A stretch of DNA of 64,000 bases from positions 173,145 to 237,144 of the forward strand of contig NZ_BBDN01000002.1 in the NCBI RefSeq assembly GCF_001316265.1, read 5' to 3'. The notes under the pieces are model-generated. The model did not search any database and had not been told where the DNA came from. It worked only from the letters and a program-made list of their open reading frames with translations. A program made the position numbers and the translations under genes. The DNA is from Vulcanisaeta sp. JCM 16159. Lineage in GTDB: Archaea; Thermoproteota; Thermoprotei; Thermoproteales; Thermocladiaceae. This document shows, in pieces, positions 10,435 through 20,496 of the stretch (position 1 is the stretch's first letter; every line of letters starts with the position of its first letter).

Positions 10435-12423
10435 TTATTTATGACTCCTGTGTTTCACCTGTGGTGGTAGTGCCCTTATTGTTATTGTATGTGTCCTCAG
10501 CGCATAGCTTTTCATTACGGCGACTCCGTCCTGCGCATAGGTTATTTCACCGGCGTATTCCTTCAATCCCACCCTCTCCAGTACTGATTCCTCGCTTCTC
10601 AGGGCTATCTTCGTGTTTGTTAACTGAAGTATTAGTGGGTTTAGATCGTCTGGTGTGTGGGTTGCGAAGATTACACCAATCCTCCTGATCCTGCCAAGCC
10701 TCGTTAGTCTATTTATCATGGCCTCCACCGTGTCTCTATTCACATCCTCAGTGTCCCCCTGCGGGAAGTAGTTGTGGGCCTCGTCTATAAGTATGAACGT
10801 TGGCCTGGGCTCTAGGCCTTTCTTTAGCTCTAGGTCCCTAATGGTAAACACTCCATCTAGTACCCTGTACACTATTACCGAGGCCGCGAATGGGTTTTCC
10901 CTGAATAGCCTTAGGTCAAGGCCTACGAAGCCTCTGAGTATTTCTTGGTAATTGGGTTCGTCAAATACAGCCCTGAATTTAAGGCCCTGTGGCCACTTAA
11001 CGTCCATTATGCCCACGCCGCCTATCATATTCAATCCCCTGATTATGTTCTCCCTCTGTTGCCACGCCATCCTCATGCATGTCGCGGCCAACTCAATACA
11101 GTCCGTGTTACTCATTAAAGCATCAAAGTCTGGTTGCTGGGTATTACGTTCATTGCCGGTTATGTCGGTCCGCCCAACCCTCTGCCCATCAACCACGCCC
11201 GCGCACCTTTCCTCATTACCCCTCCTACTCAGTCTATCGCCGCAGTTTAGGTTCTTTCTATTTACCAGTCCATAGCCAGGCTTATGACCTTGCCAAATAT
11301 CATGCTAACCCTATAACTAAATATTGGAATAACCTCGGCAATTCCCTATAGACGTTAATGAAGGACAGGGCCCAGGCACTAGATTTAGCCTGAATGAGGT
11401 ATTATCGACACTGATTGCCGCATTGATACTCCTTACGCGCACATTATTGCCATCAACCTCGAAACAAGGCTTCACGTCACTGACCCTGGCATCGCCATAA
11501 CTCCTCTCAACGAATTCTCTAAGTAATGCGTATGCCACTGCCTCGCCGAATAGGTTTGGGTTGTTAACGTCCATTAACGTGGCTTCATCATCACCAGTTC
11601 TTACCCTCACATACTCATCAGCGAAGCTCCTTATTCTACCATTGTACTCCTCTAGGTATGCCCTGGTTATTGGCACTACGATTGTTACCTCACTGAGTGG
11701 GTTAAATAACCGCGGTTTTACATCCCTATCAGGTGGCAACACAAGGTGTAGATAATCACCCTGTAGGTCCAAGGCTATCACCGTGGATTCCCTTACCTGG
11801 TTAATCAACGCCAGGGCTAGGTTCTTGAGCAACGTTGTTTTTCCGCTCCCTGTTGTTCCAACTATTAGTACGTGCTCGTACAGGGTATGTACCGGTACCT
11901 TAACATCAACATCCATAGCCCTCCCACCTGAGTATAACTGACCGACTATGATTCCATCACTTGGCAATGCCAGTAACCTGGCTATGGTATCGCCACTTGG
12001 CCTAAACGCGACGCTTAATGGGTCTATGGGTGAGTGCACAGGCGATGGGTCGCAATTATTTGCTTCGTAATCCTTAATTGGGCATTCCGTCAGTGGTTCT
12101 ATGAGAACTACGGCTGGGGTTTCAAGGCCCGTGTAATCCATTGGCACGTTGAATATGGGCGTCCTACCACTGACACCCGCCGCGTGGCTTCTCCTAATCT
12201 CCGTGATCCTGCCAAGCACTACGTACCCCGTTAATGTGACAATACCTATGAAGTCCCCAACCCTGATTGGTGATTTAACGTAATTCTCATGGGGTATCTC
12301 AATGAGTATCTCGTAATCCTCCGAACCAACCCTTATAGTTTCTGATATGGTTACATGACCAATCACCTCACCGAACCTAGCCGCTGTATTACCTACCTCG
12401 TCAGGGCTTAGCACTCTCCTCAC
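10435..12423 (-). CDS. herA: HerA-type DNA helicase/translocase, two or more frame breaks
   Basis: HerA is the hexameric ATP-driven translocase that works with NurA in resection of DNA ends during archaeal recombination. The N-terminal ~150 residues form a beta-rich barrel (GEVIGHVT, RVGDFIGIVTLTGYVVLGRI). Walker A is GTTGSGKTT near residue 195, Walker B is FILIDEAHNYFPQ near residue 543, followed by RRIGVIFATHTPDDL. The frame changes near 11350 and again near 11305; through this stretch the sequence stays open as VYRELPRLFQYLVIGLA and then WQGHKPGYGLVNRK. Rejoined length ~662 aa. Its start overlaps the end of nurA by 23 bp, so the two are translated from one message. Confidence 0.85.
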
Positions 12424-13570
12424 CCAAGGCCTTACTTAACTCCTGCAGTGTGTCATATGTTGGTTTAAGGCCTCTAACTAGGCTAAGCTGGTAGAACCTT
12501 AGGTATAAAGTTCTCGTTACAGCCCTCGCGTAGTAGTCAGCAACATCTATTACGTAAGGCATACCCGCACTATCAATATTACTAATCAACCAAAGGACAA
12601 GCTTACCAATCAGTTCAGGGTGATCCCTATATATGGACTCTATAGTCTCAATCCTAAAGACACCTGGCCCAAGACCGGTGTATACGTACCAGAACACCCT
12701 ATCCTCACTAAAGTAATCACTTAACCTACCACTAACGGCACTGATCCTTAATGGACCTAGGACTAATGCTTCACCAATGCCTATCTCCATGGCCTGCCCC
12801 AATCTGTACATGAACGCAGCATCATTACAATTATTAATGTCAATGCCGAAACCCTTTACGTAATCATTTACAAACTCCACCACGGAGTTTCTACACAGCT
12901 TTCCGGAGCCCTCCACCCTTTTAACAACGCCAACTGTCGGTATTCCAGCATTACTAAGTCTACTTATTATGTTAATTCTCATATCGGCCAGCTTCTTCCT
13001 CTCCTTCATTGCCAGGTATATGGTCCATCAATAATGAGGAGATTATTGCCAAGGAGCTTATTACTCACTAATGAGTCTATGAACATGGTCTCGAGGCCCA
13101 TCCTAACCTCATCAACCACAACCCCATCATACTCGATGAAGTAATCACCCTCAAGGCTCCTAACCCTAATATAATCACTAAGTACTTTGTTCTCCTCAAC
13201 AGCCCTAAGCACATTCATTGGTGCCTTCAATCCCGCAAATCCCCAGTTAACATGAATTGGTTTACCAAATGTGGTTTCTGGGTACGTAATTACAGGGTTC
13301 CCGGCGCCGTATGCCGCAGCGCCGGTTATGAAAAGCTTGAAATTATGTGTACCAAAGCCCCTACTCGATCCGTCAATAACCAGGAAGTCACGACCAATAT
13401 CAATCCTCAAACTGCTAAGTCTCACCTGGGCGAGCTTCGCATTTCTTAATGGGGTCACCGTGAGTTCATTGTCGGGCTGGGGATGTTCCATACTTATGAG
13501 GAGGTAGTACGCCCCTGGAGTTAGCAGCTATGTCCAGGAATTTAGCAAGTACATTACTAATATCGATCAT
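12401..13570 (-). CDS. nurA: NurA 5'-3' nuclease, two frame breaks
   Basis: NurA is the nuclease partner of HerA. Motif I is FLVIDGSSRGF with the first catalytic Asp; a second acidic strand is LLIIDGPIYLA (restored across the break near 13017, where one C is missing); the C-terminal VIDVADYYAR supplies the last Asp region. A second break near 13524 joins MIDISNVLAKFLD to the body through AYYLLISMEH. With the start at 13570 the protein is ~389 residues, within the family range. It is the first gene of the nurA-herA operon. Confidence 0.8.
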
Positions 13571-13649
13571 TATGATTAACTATTCCATAATAAGCATTGA
13601 GTAATCCCTTATTATAAAGAAGGTGTGCTTATTAATCGATTTAACCACA

Positions 13650-13839
13650 ATGCGCCTAATGAGACTTAAGTTGGTACGTGCAGACGAGGCCCACGGATAC
13701 TACCTACTCCTGGAGAAGCCGAATAACCCGTTGAAACTGTCGACAATAATAATCAGGCAGGCCCAGGGAATACTACGAGGTTAGGGATGCCGTTATTAAC
13801 TATGAACCTGGCACTGGCTGGGTATTGATACTGCCATAA
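13650..13839 (+). CDS. Small protein of unknown function, frame broken near 13775
   Basis: The rejoined frame gives ~62 residues: MRLMRLKLVRADEAHGYY to the break, then GEYYEVRDAVINYEPGTG to the stop. The pattern of alternating charged and hydrophobic residues suggests a small beta-rich domain. It lies between the divergent nurA promoter and a DUF169 gene. The two halves fit together well, but each is short, so this could also be chance coding. Confidence 0.4.
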
Positions 13840-13964
13840 TTAGGGATGAAATTGAATTGCTATACTTAGAATAAATGCTTATCATGGATGTTCCGACAAC
13901 CTAAATAATATATTGAAAATAATTACCACATATACTTATTAACAATAATGTGTCGGTCAGTAAT

Positions 13965-14778
13965 ATGCAGTCCATTGAGGAGTTGAGGAGGGTTGGCAGG
14001 GAGTTAAGGGCAGAGTTGGGGTTGCGTACATACCCGGTGGGCATTAAGTTCTGCATGATGACTGTGACTTAACCGGCTTTAGGAGACCTAGGGATTTCGG
14101 GGTGCACATGACTGTTTGCCAGGTCATAAATACGGCTAGGCATGGGAGGGCTATGGCGTTTACCCTGGAGGACATGTTCTGCATTGCCGGTGCGTACCTA
14201 TTTGGGTTGGTGCCGGAGTACCCCGATTTCCTTCAGGCACCGATTAGTAGGCATACAATAAGTGATGAGGCTAAGAAACGCATTAACTCGAGGTATTTTG
14301 AGAATGCCTTGCCGGAGGGTAGTGTCAAGGCGGTCTTGGTGGCGCCGCTGGAGGGTATTAATTTCGTGCCGGATGTTGTCGACGTATACGGCACGCCCAC
14401 GCAGGTAAATTCAATAGCCAAGGCCCTCATATGGCATGGAATATTCCCAGAGATTGATGTACTTGGTTTGATATCGTGTTCCATGGTCACCAAGGCCTAT
14501 AAAACGAAGAAACCCCAGATAAAGATACCAGGTTCGGGTGAGATTGCGTGGGGTAGGACTGGGGAGGATGAAATAAGCATTGTAATACCACTGGAGCACA
14601 TTGATAAGGTGCTAAGCGGATTAGAGGGCGTTAAGAGTATATACGTACCCACCACCGAGGTTCTGGTTCTACGAACCAATAGCGCCCAGGGGATATACAT
14701 TGACCTACAGGGATTACGAGGAGTGGAGAAGGAGGAGGGGTCAGCAGCCCTAGGATTGCTGTCGGTATTGAGTATTAA
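13965..14778 (+). CDS. DUF169 family protein, two frame breaks
   Basis: DUF169 (COG2043) proteins are archaeal/anaerobe proteins of unknown function. Family features are RTYPVGIKFC near residue 25, FRRPRDFGVHMTVCQVINTAR (the conserved CQ), LTxEDMFC-type EDMFCIAGA, and a late SCSMVTKAYKTKKP. The first break is near 14073 (KFC to DDCDLTGF). The second is near 14735: the frame that remains open runs into the opposing gene, whereas the alternative ends VSSPRIAVGIEY at 14778, just where the convergent gene also ends, which I prefer. Rejoined length is ~270 aa. Confidence 0.7.
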
Positions 14779-15873
14779 ATCGTGTAGAGAATTATTAATG
14801 ATACTAAGGGACCGAGTGCCAGGCTTAAAATACCGAGTATTGGACTTATGCCTATTGCCAAGCCCACCATGAGTGGGGCTATCATGGAGCCCACTTGGGA
14901 CACAGCATTTGCATAGCCTATTGATGTACCAGCGTTTTCATTACCGACAATCTTTATTATCAATACATCCGTCGGTGGCCTGTATAGGAATGAGCTCACA
15001 CCGAAGGCTAGGAATATTGGGAAGAGCAGTAGGGTGTTCTTGATAAGTATTGTAGTTAGTATGTCGCAGATTATGAAGGCGATCAATGACGCCTCAATGA
15101 CCCTCCTCTCACCCATTGACCTAGCAATACCGATGCCAGGAATATGGAGATTAACTGGCCCAGGGAGTAAGTGAAGAAGAGCAACTCAGGTAATACTCCC
15201 CTAATGCATCATAGAGTACCAGGAACGGCAGGAGCCAGCTTGATGTACCCCACGTGCCCCATAACTCCCCAGCCCTTAGTACCACGGCCTTGGCGACCCT
15301 AAGGTTCATCAAAACACTCCTAGGCCTAGCATCCTTACTGCCGCCCATGTTGATTGTAACGGCGAGTAGTGATGACGTAAGTAATGCCATGAATATTGCC
15401 AGGTAAAATACCCTCCAGTGGGTTATTATTAATGGCGATGCGGCGCTCAATGCAATGAGGACAATGGGGGCCGCGCTCTCCAGCAGCGCTACTCTTCCGT
15501 GAACTCTCTCCCGCTCTGAATAACTGACTATCTTCATTGCTGACGGAAACAGACCCGCAGTTAATATGCCGGCCGCTAGGTAGAGTATGAGGATTTGAAC
15601 GTAACTACTCACCATAAGCAGCATTAGTATCACAACGCTAGAGAGCGTTCCCGATATAAGTATTGTCTTACTTGGTCCAACCCTATCAATAAGTACTCCC
15701 CAGGGTATTGAGGAAGCCACATAACCAATGTAAAACAGGGTTAGGACGAGCCCAATCTGCACGGAGTTAAGCCCCAGGAACTCGGCCACAGCCACACTAA
15801 CAACTCCCCAACCAAGCCTCACAGCCAACTGCAGGAAAGACACGCTCCAAGCAATAACGAAGCTCCTATCCAC
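14775..15873 (-). CDS. MFS transporter, two frame breaks
   Basis: About 365 residues with 11-12 hydrophobic helices. YIGYVASSIPWGVLIDRVGPSK is the loop 2-3 signature and YLAAGILTAGLFPSAMK follows in helices 4-5. Breaks lie near 15200 (YDALG to GVLPELLFFTYS) and near 15125 (IFLAS to GIARSMGERR). The last part, beginning RRVIEASLIAFIICD, supplies four more helices. It is a general MFS drug or metabolite carrier; the substrate is unknown. It converges with the DUF169 gene and its 3' end overlaps it by four bases. Confidence 0.75.
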
Positions 15874-15900
15874 TTAATCACTCGTGAATAAACCAATTTA

Positions 15901-16343
15901 TTAAGATAGCTTCAGTTCATTGGCCTCATTGTTGACTATCCGCGCCAATGCATTACTGGCACCATTCATGAAGTGCCTCCTTATCCAGGGCTTGAAGACC
16001 AGGAAGAGTGGCGTTATCCTAACCTTCCATTGACTAACCACGGTATTCCCATCTATGTAGTTCTTCACATAACCCTTATCGGACCCCTAACATAGTTTAT
16101 AACTACGAACCTCCCATCATCATTCACCTCAATCTTGGCAACACCCCTATTATTCGGTCCCTGGAATGCGAACTTAATGTTAACGAAGTACGTATTGCCA
16201 TCCCTCCTCAGTACCTCCACCTCCCTATGGCCCCTCCAATACCTTGGCATGTTCCTAACATCGCTCAATACCTGCCATACCTTCTCCAGATCGCCTGGGT
16301 TTACTTTCCTTCTCACTGTGAATTCTATATTTAGTATTGACAT
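15901..16343 (-). CDS. SRPBCC (START-like) domain protein, frame broken near 16085
   Basis: SRPBCC proteins bind hydrophobic ligands in a helix-grip fold. VRRKVNPGDLEKVWQVLSD with MPRYWRG resembles the start of the polyketide cyclase/coenzyme Q-binding branch, and the restored second part has GYVKNYIDGNTVVSQWKV and a long C-terminal helix after KPWIRRHF. Rejoined length is ~147 aa, typical for a stand-alone domain. The break is in the ggggt stretch. The ligand is unknown; a link with the lipid genes downstream is only positional. Confidence 0.7.
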
Positions 16344-16509
16344 GCAATTAACAGGGTTATCGCACTCAATAAAAGGGTCTTCGGTTAATTTATTTTAAGG
16401 GAACTACTTAGTTTCAATTCTAAATAAACCAAATACCACCCACTATGAACAGCAGCATGGAGATGGCATTCCCTATAAATAATGAGAAACCAAATGAAAT
16501 GATTATAAA

Positions 16510-16812
16510 TTACTGCTTTGCCTCGGCCTCCTTCGGTCTCCTCCTCTCACGCTTCTCCTCAATCCTCTTCCTGAGTAGGTTCACGTGGAATAAAAGCTCA
16601 TTAATGCCAAGCTTATTACCAACGTCCTCACCATACTTAAGAAGCTCCTCAGCCTCGTCTAAGTCCCTAGACCTACCCCTCGCAATTAACTCCTGGGCCG
16701 TATAAATCACGCACTCCACCAGTCTCTCCCTAAACTCCAGAGCCTTCTCCTTATTGCCCTCCCTCTCCGCCTTCTCAATCAGTTTCTCCCACCTTGAGCA
16801 GGTTATTGACAT
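16510..16812 (-). CDS. Small charged helical protein
   Basis: An intact ~100-residue, highly charged all-helical protein (KAEREGNKEKALEFRERL, then LLRKRIEEKRERRR) with a single Cys near the start. A TATA-like aatttttaaatt on the minus strand (16848-16859) puts the transcript start near 16827, so I use the ATG at 16812 rather than 16836. Composition and repeat-like helices resemble TPR-type hairpins. The gene next to it is similar in style, suggesting a pair of related proteins. Confidence 0.6.
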   Translation of the reverse strand: MSITCSRWEKLIEKAEREGNKEKALEFRERLVECVIYTAQELIARGRSRDLDEAEELLKYGEDVGNKLGINELLFHVNLLRKRIEEKRERRRPKEAEAKQ

Positions 16813-16857
16813 TATTACCACCAAGCCGTAGTGCATTATTGCGGGTTAATTTAAAAA

Positions 16858-17115
16858 TTATGCCTTACCCTCAGCCTTGGCTTCCTGCTGAGCAGTCTTC
16901 CTAGCCTGCCTAGCCCTCTCCTCATTAATTAGTCTCCTGACCTTCCTAATAATGGCTATGTAATTATCAAAGAGCTTCGTCTCCTTAGCCTCCTTCGTGG
17001 TCTCCTTGAATAGTTTAACGCCCTCATCGAGCTTTCCACTCCTTATTAATTCCTCCGCAGTCCTCAACTTAATCACTAATTCCTTAGCCCTCTTGGTTAA
17101 TTCCTCAGTCGACAT
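16858..17115 (-). CDS. Small charged helical protein, possible relative of its neighbour
   Basis: An intact 85-residue protein: ELTKRAKELVIKLRTAEELIR, then GVKLFKETTKEAKE, ending in an Ala/Glu/Lys-rich tail. The layout helix-GKLDEG-helix is that of a single TPR-like hairpin. A TATA-like taataaatctta upstream puts the start of transcription at the ATG, so it is leaderless. It may be co-expressed with the 16510-16812 gene, whose own TATA box overlaps the end of this one. Function unknown. Confidence 0.6.
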   Translation of the reverse strand: MSTEELTKRAKELVIKLRTAEELIRSGKLDEGVKLFKETTKEAKETKLFDNYIAIIRKVRRLINEERARQARKTAQQEAKAEGKA

Positions 17116-17233
17116 CGAGACAGCGAACCCAAACCCCTTAATAAGATTTATTAGTTAGTAATGGCATTGAGTAATCGTATGATCCAATGATTAAGGTCTG
17201 GAGCACTGAGCGTTGATGAGTGGTGAGCCCGAA

Positions 17234-17437
17234 TTAATACTCATTAATGGTCTTATTCTTCGACTTATACTCCCTAATTAATTGATCAGCCACGTCGGGC
17301 GGTACCCTAATCGTATATAGGTAGTGCTTGAGCCTAGCCTTCAACTTCACATAATCAGGATACCTCTTAACCCTTATCTCCTCCGCAGCGTCTGCGTACC
17401 TCCGCCATAACTCCACAAGGAATACTTCCCTAGGCAC
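17234..17437 (-). CDS. Small basic helical protein
   Basis: An intact 67-residue, Arg/Lys/Tyr-rich protein (FLVELWRRYADAAEEIRVKR, YPDYVKLKARLKHYLYTIRVPPDV). The high content of conserved-looking aromatic and basic residues suggests a nucleic-acid or ribosome-bound protein. It stands alone, 78 bp from the divergent geranylgeranyl reductase gene. I do not recognise a named family. Confidence 0.55.
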   Translation of the reverse strand: MPREVFLVELWRRYADAAEEIRVKRYPDYVKLKARLKHYLYTIRVPPDVADQLIREYKSKNKTINEY

Positions 17438-17514
17438 GTCATTGCAGGTGCAGGGGATTTTTTTAAGGATTTCTATAGAAGAAAAATAATTAATCCCTAT
17501 TCGCTTGATTTAAC

Positions 17515-18715
17515 GTGGTTATTAAGACCGACGTATTAATAATCGGCGGTGGACCGGCCGGCTCCTACCTAGCCCGTTACCTAGTAAGGAATGGGTTCAA
17601 CGGCGATGTGATGCTCATTGACAAGAAGTCAGTGATATACGCACCAATAATATGCGGCGAGTTATTACCCAGTGAGGACCTCCTCAAGCCCTGGATTAAT
17701 AGGGATTTATACAATGTCCTACTCACGACACTCCGGGAAACCCTGCGCAGGGAATTTATTGTTAATGAGATCAGGTGGTTAAGGCTTGTGATTAACAACC
17801 GTGACATCGCTAGAATGCCCTTTAGGACCTACGTAATTGATAAGGCGGCGATGATTAGAAATATTATTGAGGATGTAATTAACGGGGGCGCCAAGGTTCA
17901 TTTTGGCGCTACGGCAATTAAGTGCGCAGTTAAGGGTGATGGGTATGAGTGCCTCGTTCATGATAAGGATGGCGGTGAGTACGTGATTAATGCCAGGGCA
18001 TTAATTGGCGCTGATGCCTACCCATCAATTGTTGACCTAAGCTTAGGCATAACTAAGGGTTTCAGGGCTGAGGACTTAATAATAGCGACGAGCACGAGGG
18101 CTAGGGGGAAGTACTTGGATGATGAGGCGGTGATCGTGATGGACCGGGGGTAGCACCGGGAGCTTTGCCTGGGTATTCCCGAGGGGTGACGGTACGCACA
18201 ACATTGGTGTTGGGGTTAGGAACAACATAGCGTGGAAGGGCGGTAGCCCAATTAATTACCATATGCTCTTTGTTGGTAGGTATGGTCTTGAGAGCATCCA
18301 AAGGTCCGTGCTCATGAAGACCCTGCCAGTTGGTGGTTTATTGAATAGGTATGGCATTGGCAATGCCTACCTAATCGGTGATGCCGTTGGCGCTGTAATA
18401 CCAACGAATGGCGCCGGTATAAACCCTGCCATGATAACCGCTCACTTACTTGGTGAGTCGATGATTCGCGGCTATGATTACGCATTGCTTATGAACAGGC
18501 TGTTTAGGCCGTTGATGGATAGGATGGTCATGTTTAGGAGGATTGGTGATCCACTACTGATGAGTAGGGATGCCATGGAACTGGCACTAAGGGTCTCGAG
18601 GGGGTACATGGCTGGTTCCATCTATGAGGCCACACTATCCTCAATGAGGACCAGCACATTTCTCAAGTTCCTAATTGGTAACTTACTCATTAAGTTAATC
18701 TCAAGCCTAGCTTAA
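17515..18715 (+). CDS. Geranylgeranyl reductase family FAD protein, frame broken in a G5 run
   Basis: Enzymes of this family saturate the isoprenoid chains of archaeal ether lipids (digeranylgeranylglycerophospholipid reductase), using FAD at the membrane. GTG start, then VLIIGGGPAGSYLARYL (dinucleotide-binding motif), PIICGELLP with the family Cys, and, after the break at 18146-18150, SFAWVFPRGDGTHNIGVGV and YLIGDAVGAVIPTNGAGI (second FAD motif). Rejoined length ~399 aa fits. The next gene makes prenyl diphosphates, which supports the lipid role. Confidence 0.8.
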
Positions 18716-18764
18716 CGTGCATGTAGTATTTATTAAGGCATAAGTTTAGGGGATTATGAAGTAA

Positions 18765-19655
18765 ATGGCCGTATTGAACCCGAGCAAGTACATGGAATTA
18801 CTGCCAACCGAGGTTAGGTCAGCCATTAATAAGGTCATTCAGGTACTCGAGGAGTCCTTCACTGGCCTATGGATGCCCAATAACCTACTAAACGCCACAT
18901 ATCACTACATAAGGAATAGGGGGAAGCTCATTAGGCCAACCCTAGTCCTACTAATGGCTTACGCCCTAGGCAATGGCAGTGGCTTAGAAAAGGCGGTACT
19001 ACCAGCCGCGTCCGTTGAGTTGATACACACAGCTTCATTGCTTCAGGACGACATAATGGATAGGCAGAGGATTAGGAGGGGTGTGGAGACTCCGTACAGC
19101 ATCTACGGCCCGCACACCGCGATGCTCGCCAGCGATCTGATAATTGCTAAGGCCGTGGAGTATGCAATAAGGAGCGGCGATAATGACATCGTTTTCGAAC
19201 TACTAAACTCATCCATTAAGTTGGCAATTGGTCAAAGCTTTGAGTCGGAGTTAAGTGGTAAGGTTGATGTCACGATTGATGATTACCTAAGGCTTATTTA
19301 TTATAAGACGGCCTCGCTCATTGAGTCCTCGATGGTTGTTGGTGCTTACTCGGTTAATGTTAAGGATAGTGAGGTAATAAGTAGGATTAGGGACATTGGT
19401 AGGTTCGTTGGCACAGCCTTTCAGGTTAGGGATGACGTAATTGATTACCTAAATATGGATAGTAAGAACCCAGGTGTTGACCTTAATGAGATAAATATTG
19501 TGAGGATAATAAGTAGAGACAATGAAGATATTAAGGGCGCTGTTGATAAAGCCAGGGATTTACTAAATGAGATGTTGGATAACGCCATTAAGGCAATTAG
19601 GGAGGTTGTTAATGATGAGATCCTTATCAATTACATAAACCTGCTGAGGATTTAA
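18765..19655 (+). CDS. Polyprenyl diphosphate synthase (GGPP synthase type)
   Basis: This intact 296-residue trans-prenyltransferase condenses IPP with allylic diphosphates, most likely to geranylgeranyl diphosphate for membrane lipids. The first Asp-rich motif is LLQDDIMDRQRIRRG (DDxxD form), the substrate motif GKLIRP is near residue 45, and the second Asp-rich motif is QVRDDVIDY near residue 225. The start motif and length are standard. It follows the geranylgeranyl reductase gene by 50 bp on the same strand; together they form a lipid biosynthesis pair. Confidence 0.88.
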   Translation: MAVLNPSKYMELLPTEVRSAINKVIQVLEESFTGLWMPNNLLNATYHYIRNRGKLIRPTLVLLMAYALGNGSGLEKAVLPAASVELIHTASLLQDDIMDRQRIRRGVETPYSIYGPHTAMLASDLIIAKAVEYAIRSGDNDIVFELLNSSIKLAIGQSFESELSGKVDVTIDDYLRLIYYKTASLIESSMVVGAYSVNVKDSEVISRIRDIGRFVGTAFQVRDDVIDYLNMDSKNPGVDLNEINIVRIISRDNEDIKGAVDKARDLLNEMLDNAIKAIREVVNDEILINYINLLRI

Positions 19656-19748
19656 GAATTGATTAGTTAAGAAAGGGCTGTAATAAGCCATATAATATGT
19701 CGCAAAATAAGTCATCCCTAAATTTAAATCGCAGATTACAATCAATTG

Positions 19749-20054
19749 ATGAGCGAGGTCTTCATAATCGATGATGTACCGGTGAGGTACGAGGACCTAT
19801 TCAGGGCGCCAGAAAAGGATGGCGCGGTGGTCTCGGTCAGGGTCCACAAATCAGTTAAGGAATTACTAACGAAATTAGCCGAGAAAGAGGGACTTGATGG
19901 CGTTTCAGAATTGCTTAGGTATCTCGTGGCTGGTTACATAATGGGTAAGTACAAATTAATCAAGCCAGAGCCCAAAGTAATTACACAGCCCATATTCCTA
20001 AACGTAAACATAAACAAAAAGGCGATTGAGGAACACACGGACATGGCCAGATAG
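19749..20054 (+). CDS. Ribbon-helix-helix DNA-binding protein
   Basis: About 101 residues. VVSVRVHKSVKELLTKLAEKEGLDGVSELLRYLV is split as strand-helix-turn-helix and has the hallmark of MetJ/Arc-type repressors (about residues 27-60). A TATA element (aatttaaatc, 19721-19730) is spaced for a leaderless start at the ATG at 19749, preferred to the TTG one codon earlier. A small helical gene follows 8 bp later, so the two probably form a regulator/partner pair. Confidence 0.7.
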   Translation: MSEVFIIDDVPVRYEDLFRAPEKDGAVVSVRVHKSVKELLTKLAEKEGLDGVSELLRYLVAGYIMGKYKLIKPEPKVITQPIFLNVNINKKAIEEHTDMAR

Positions 20055-20062
20055 GCCTAAAG

Positions 20063-20274
20063 ATGGAGATTGACGAATTAATTAAGGAGTCCATGGACGT
20101 AATAAGCAAGGTAAAGAAGGGTGTAATAAACCCAAGGGGCAACGAGTACATAAGGAGACTAAGGAATAAGGCCGTTAAGTACATGGTGAAGGCCTCAAGT
20201 ACGGGATGGAGGAGGAATATGAGAAGTTAAAGACAATCCAGGTAACACTAACAACACTACTCGAGGAAGAGTAA
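20063..20274 (+). CDS. Small helical partner of the ribbon-helix-helix gene, frame broken near 20194
   Basis: Rejoined ~70 residues: MEIDELIKESMDVISKVKKG, INPRGNEYIRRLRNKAVKYM, then in the next frame LKYGMEEEYEKLKTIQVTL. Without the shift the frame ends at an unnatural WRRNMRS. It is all helical with a short Asn-Pro-Arg-Gly turn. It sits 8 bp after the ribbon-helix-helix gene, so it is probably co-translated. Function unknown; it could be a co-repressor or a chromatin-associated protein. Confidence 0.5.
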
Positions 20275-20281
20275 TAAGAAA

Positions 20282-20290
20282 ACTTTAAAT
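20282..20290 (+). promoter_or_regulatory. TATA box of the downstream tRNA gene
   Basis: The sequence actttaaat lies ~27 nt before the first base of the tRNA at 20313, the usual spacing for an archaeal promoter starting transcription near the mature 5' end. Confidence 0.6.
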
Positions 20291-20312
20291 CGCAGTTAAT
20301 GGCCTATTGACC

Positions 20313-20420
20313 GCCGGGGTGGCCGAGCCAGGTCCAAGGCGCGGGCCTGGAGATTCCGCAGGGAACCCTAAAGTCCGTCCCCGCAAGGGGGCCCGGGTTC
20401 AAATCCCGGCCCCGGCACCA
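20313..20420 (+). tRNA. Type II tRNA (Ser-GGA as read, or Leu-GAG) with a ~19-nt intron
   Basis: Acceptor gccgggg/ccccggc, T-arm ccggg-ttcaaat-cccgg, a long variable arm (cccc-gcaa-gggg), and an encoded CCA at 20418-20420 are clear. The anticodon stem cgggc/gtccg encloses cuggag, then auuccgcagggaacccuaa, then a. Bulges aga and aaa around an inner uucc/ggaa helix have the geometry of a bulge-helix-bulge intron between positions 37 and 38, though the central helix pairs imperfectly. Read literally the anticodon is GGA (Ser). The A73 discriminator, D-arm gccgagcc and variable arm favour Leu, which would need one G fewer (GAG). Confidence 0.75.
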
Positions 20421-20496
20421 GGTAAATAATTATCAATTTCATTATCCGTTCTTATGAGAGAAGTGAATAAAAATCTCCGTGCGTTAAGGGTGGGTA

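Noticed and set aside
10176..10688. A 170-codon plus-strand frame with a start codon
   Set aside because: It runs across the tRNA-Arg gene and antisense to the conserved 3' end of herA; the amino-acid composition is not protein-like.
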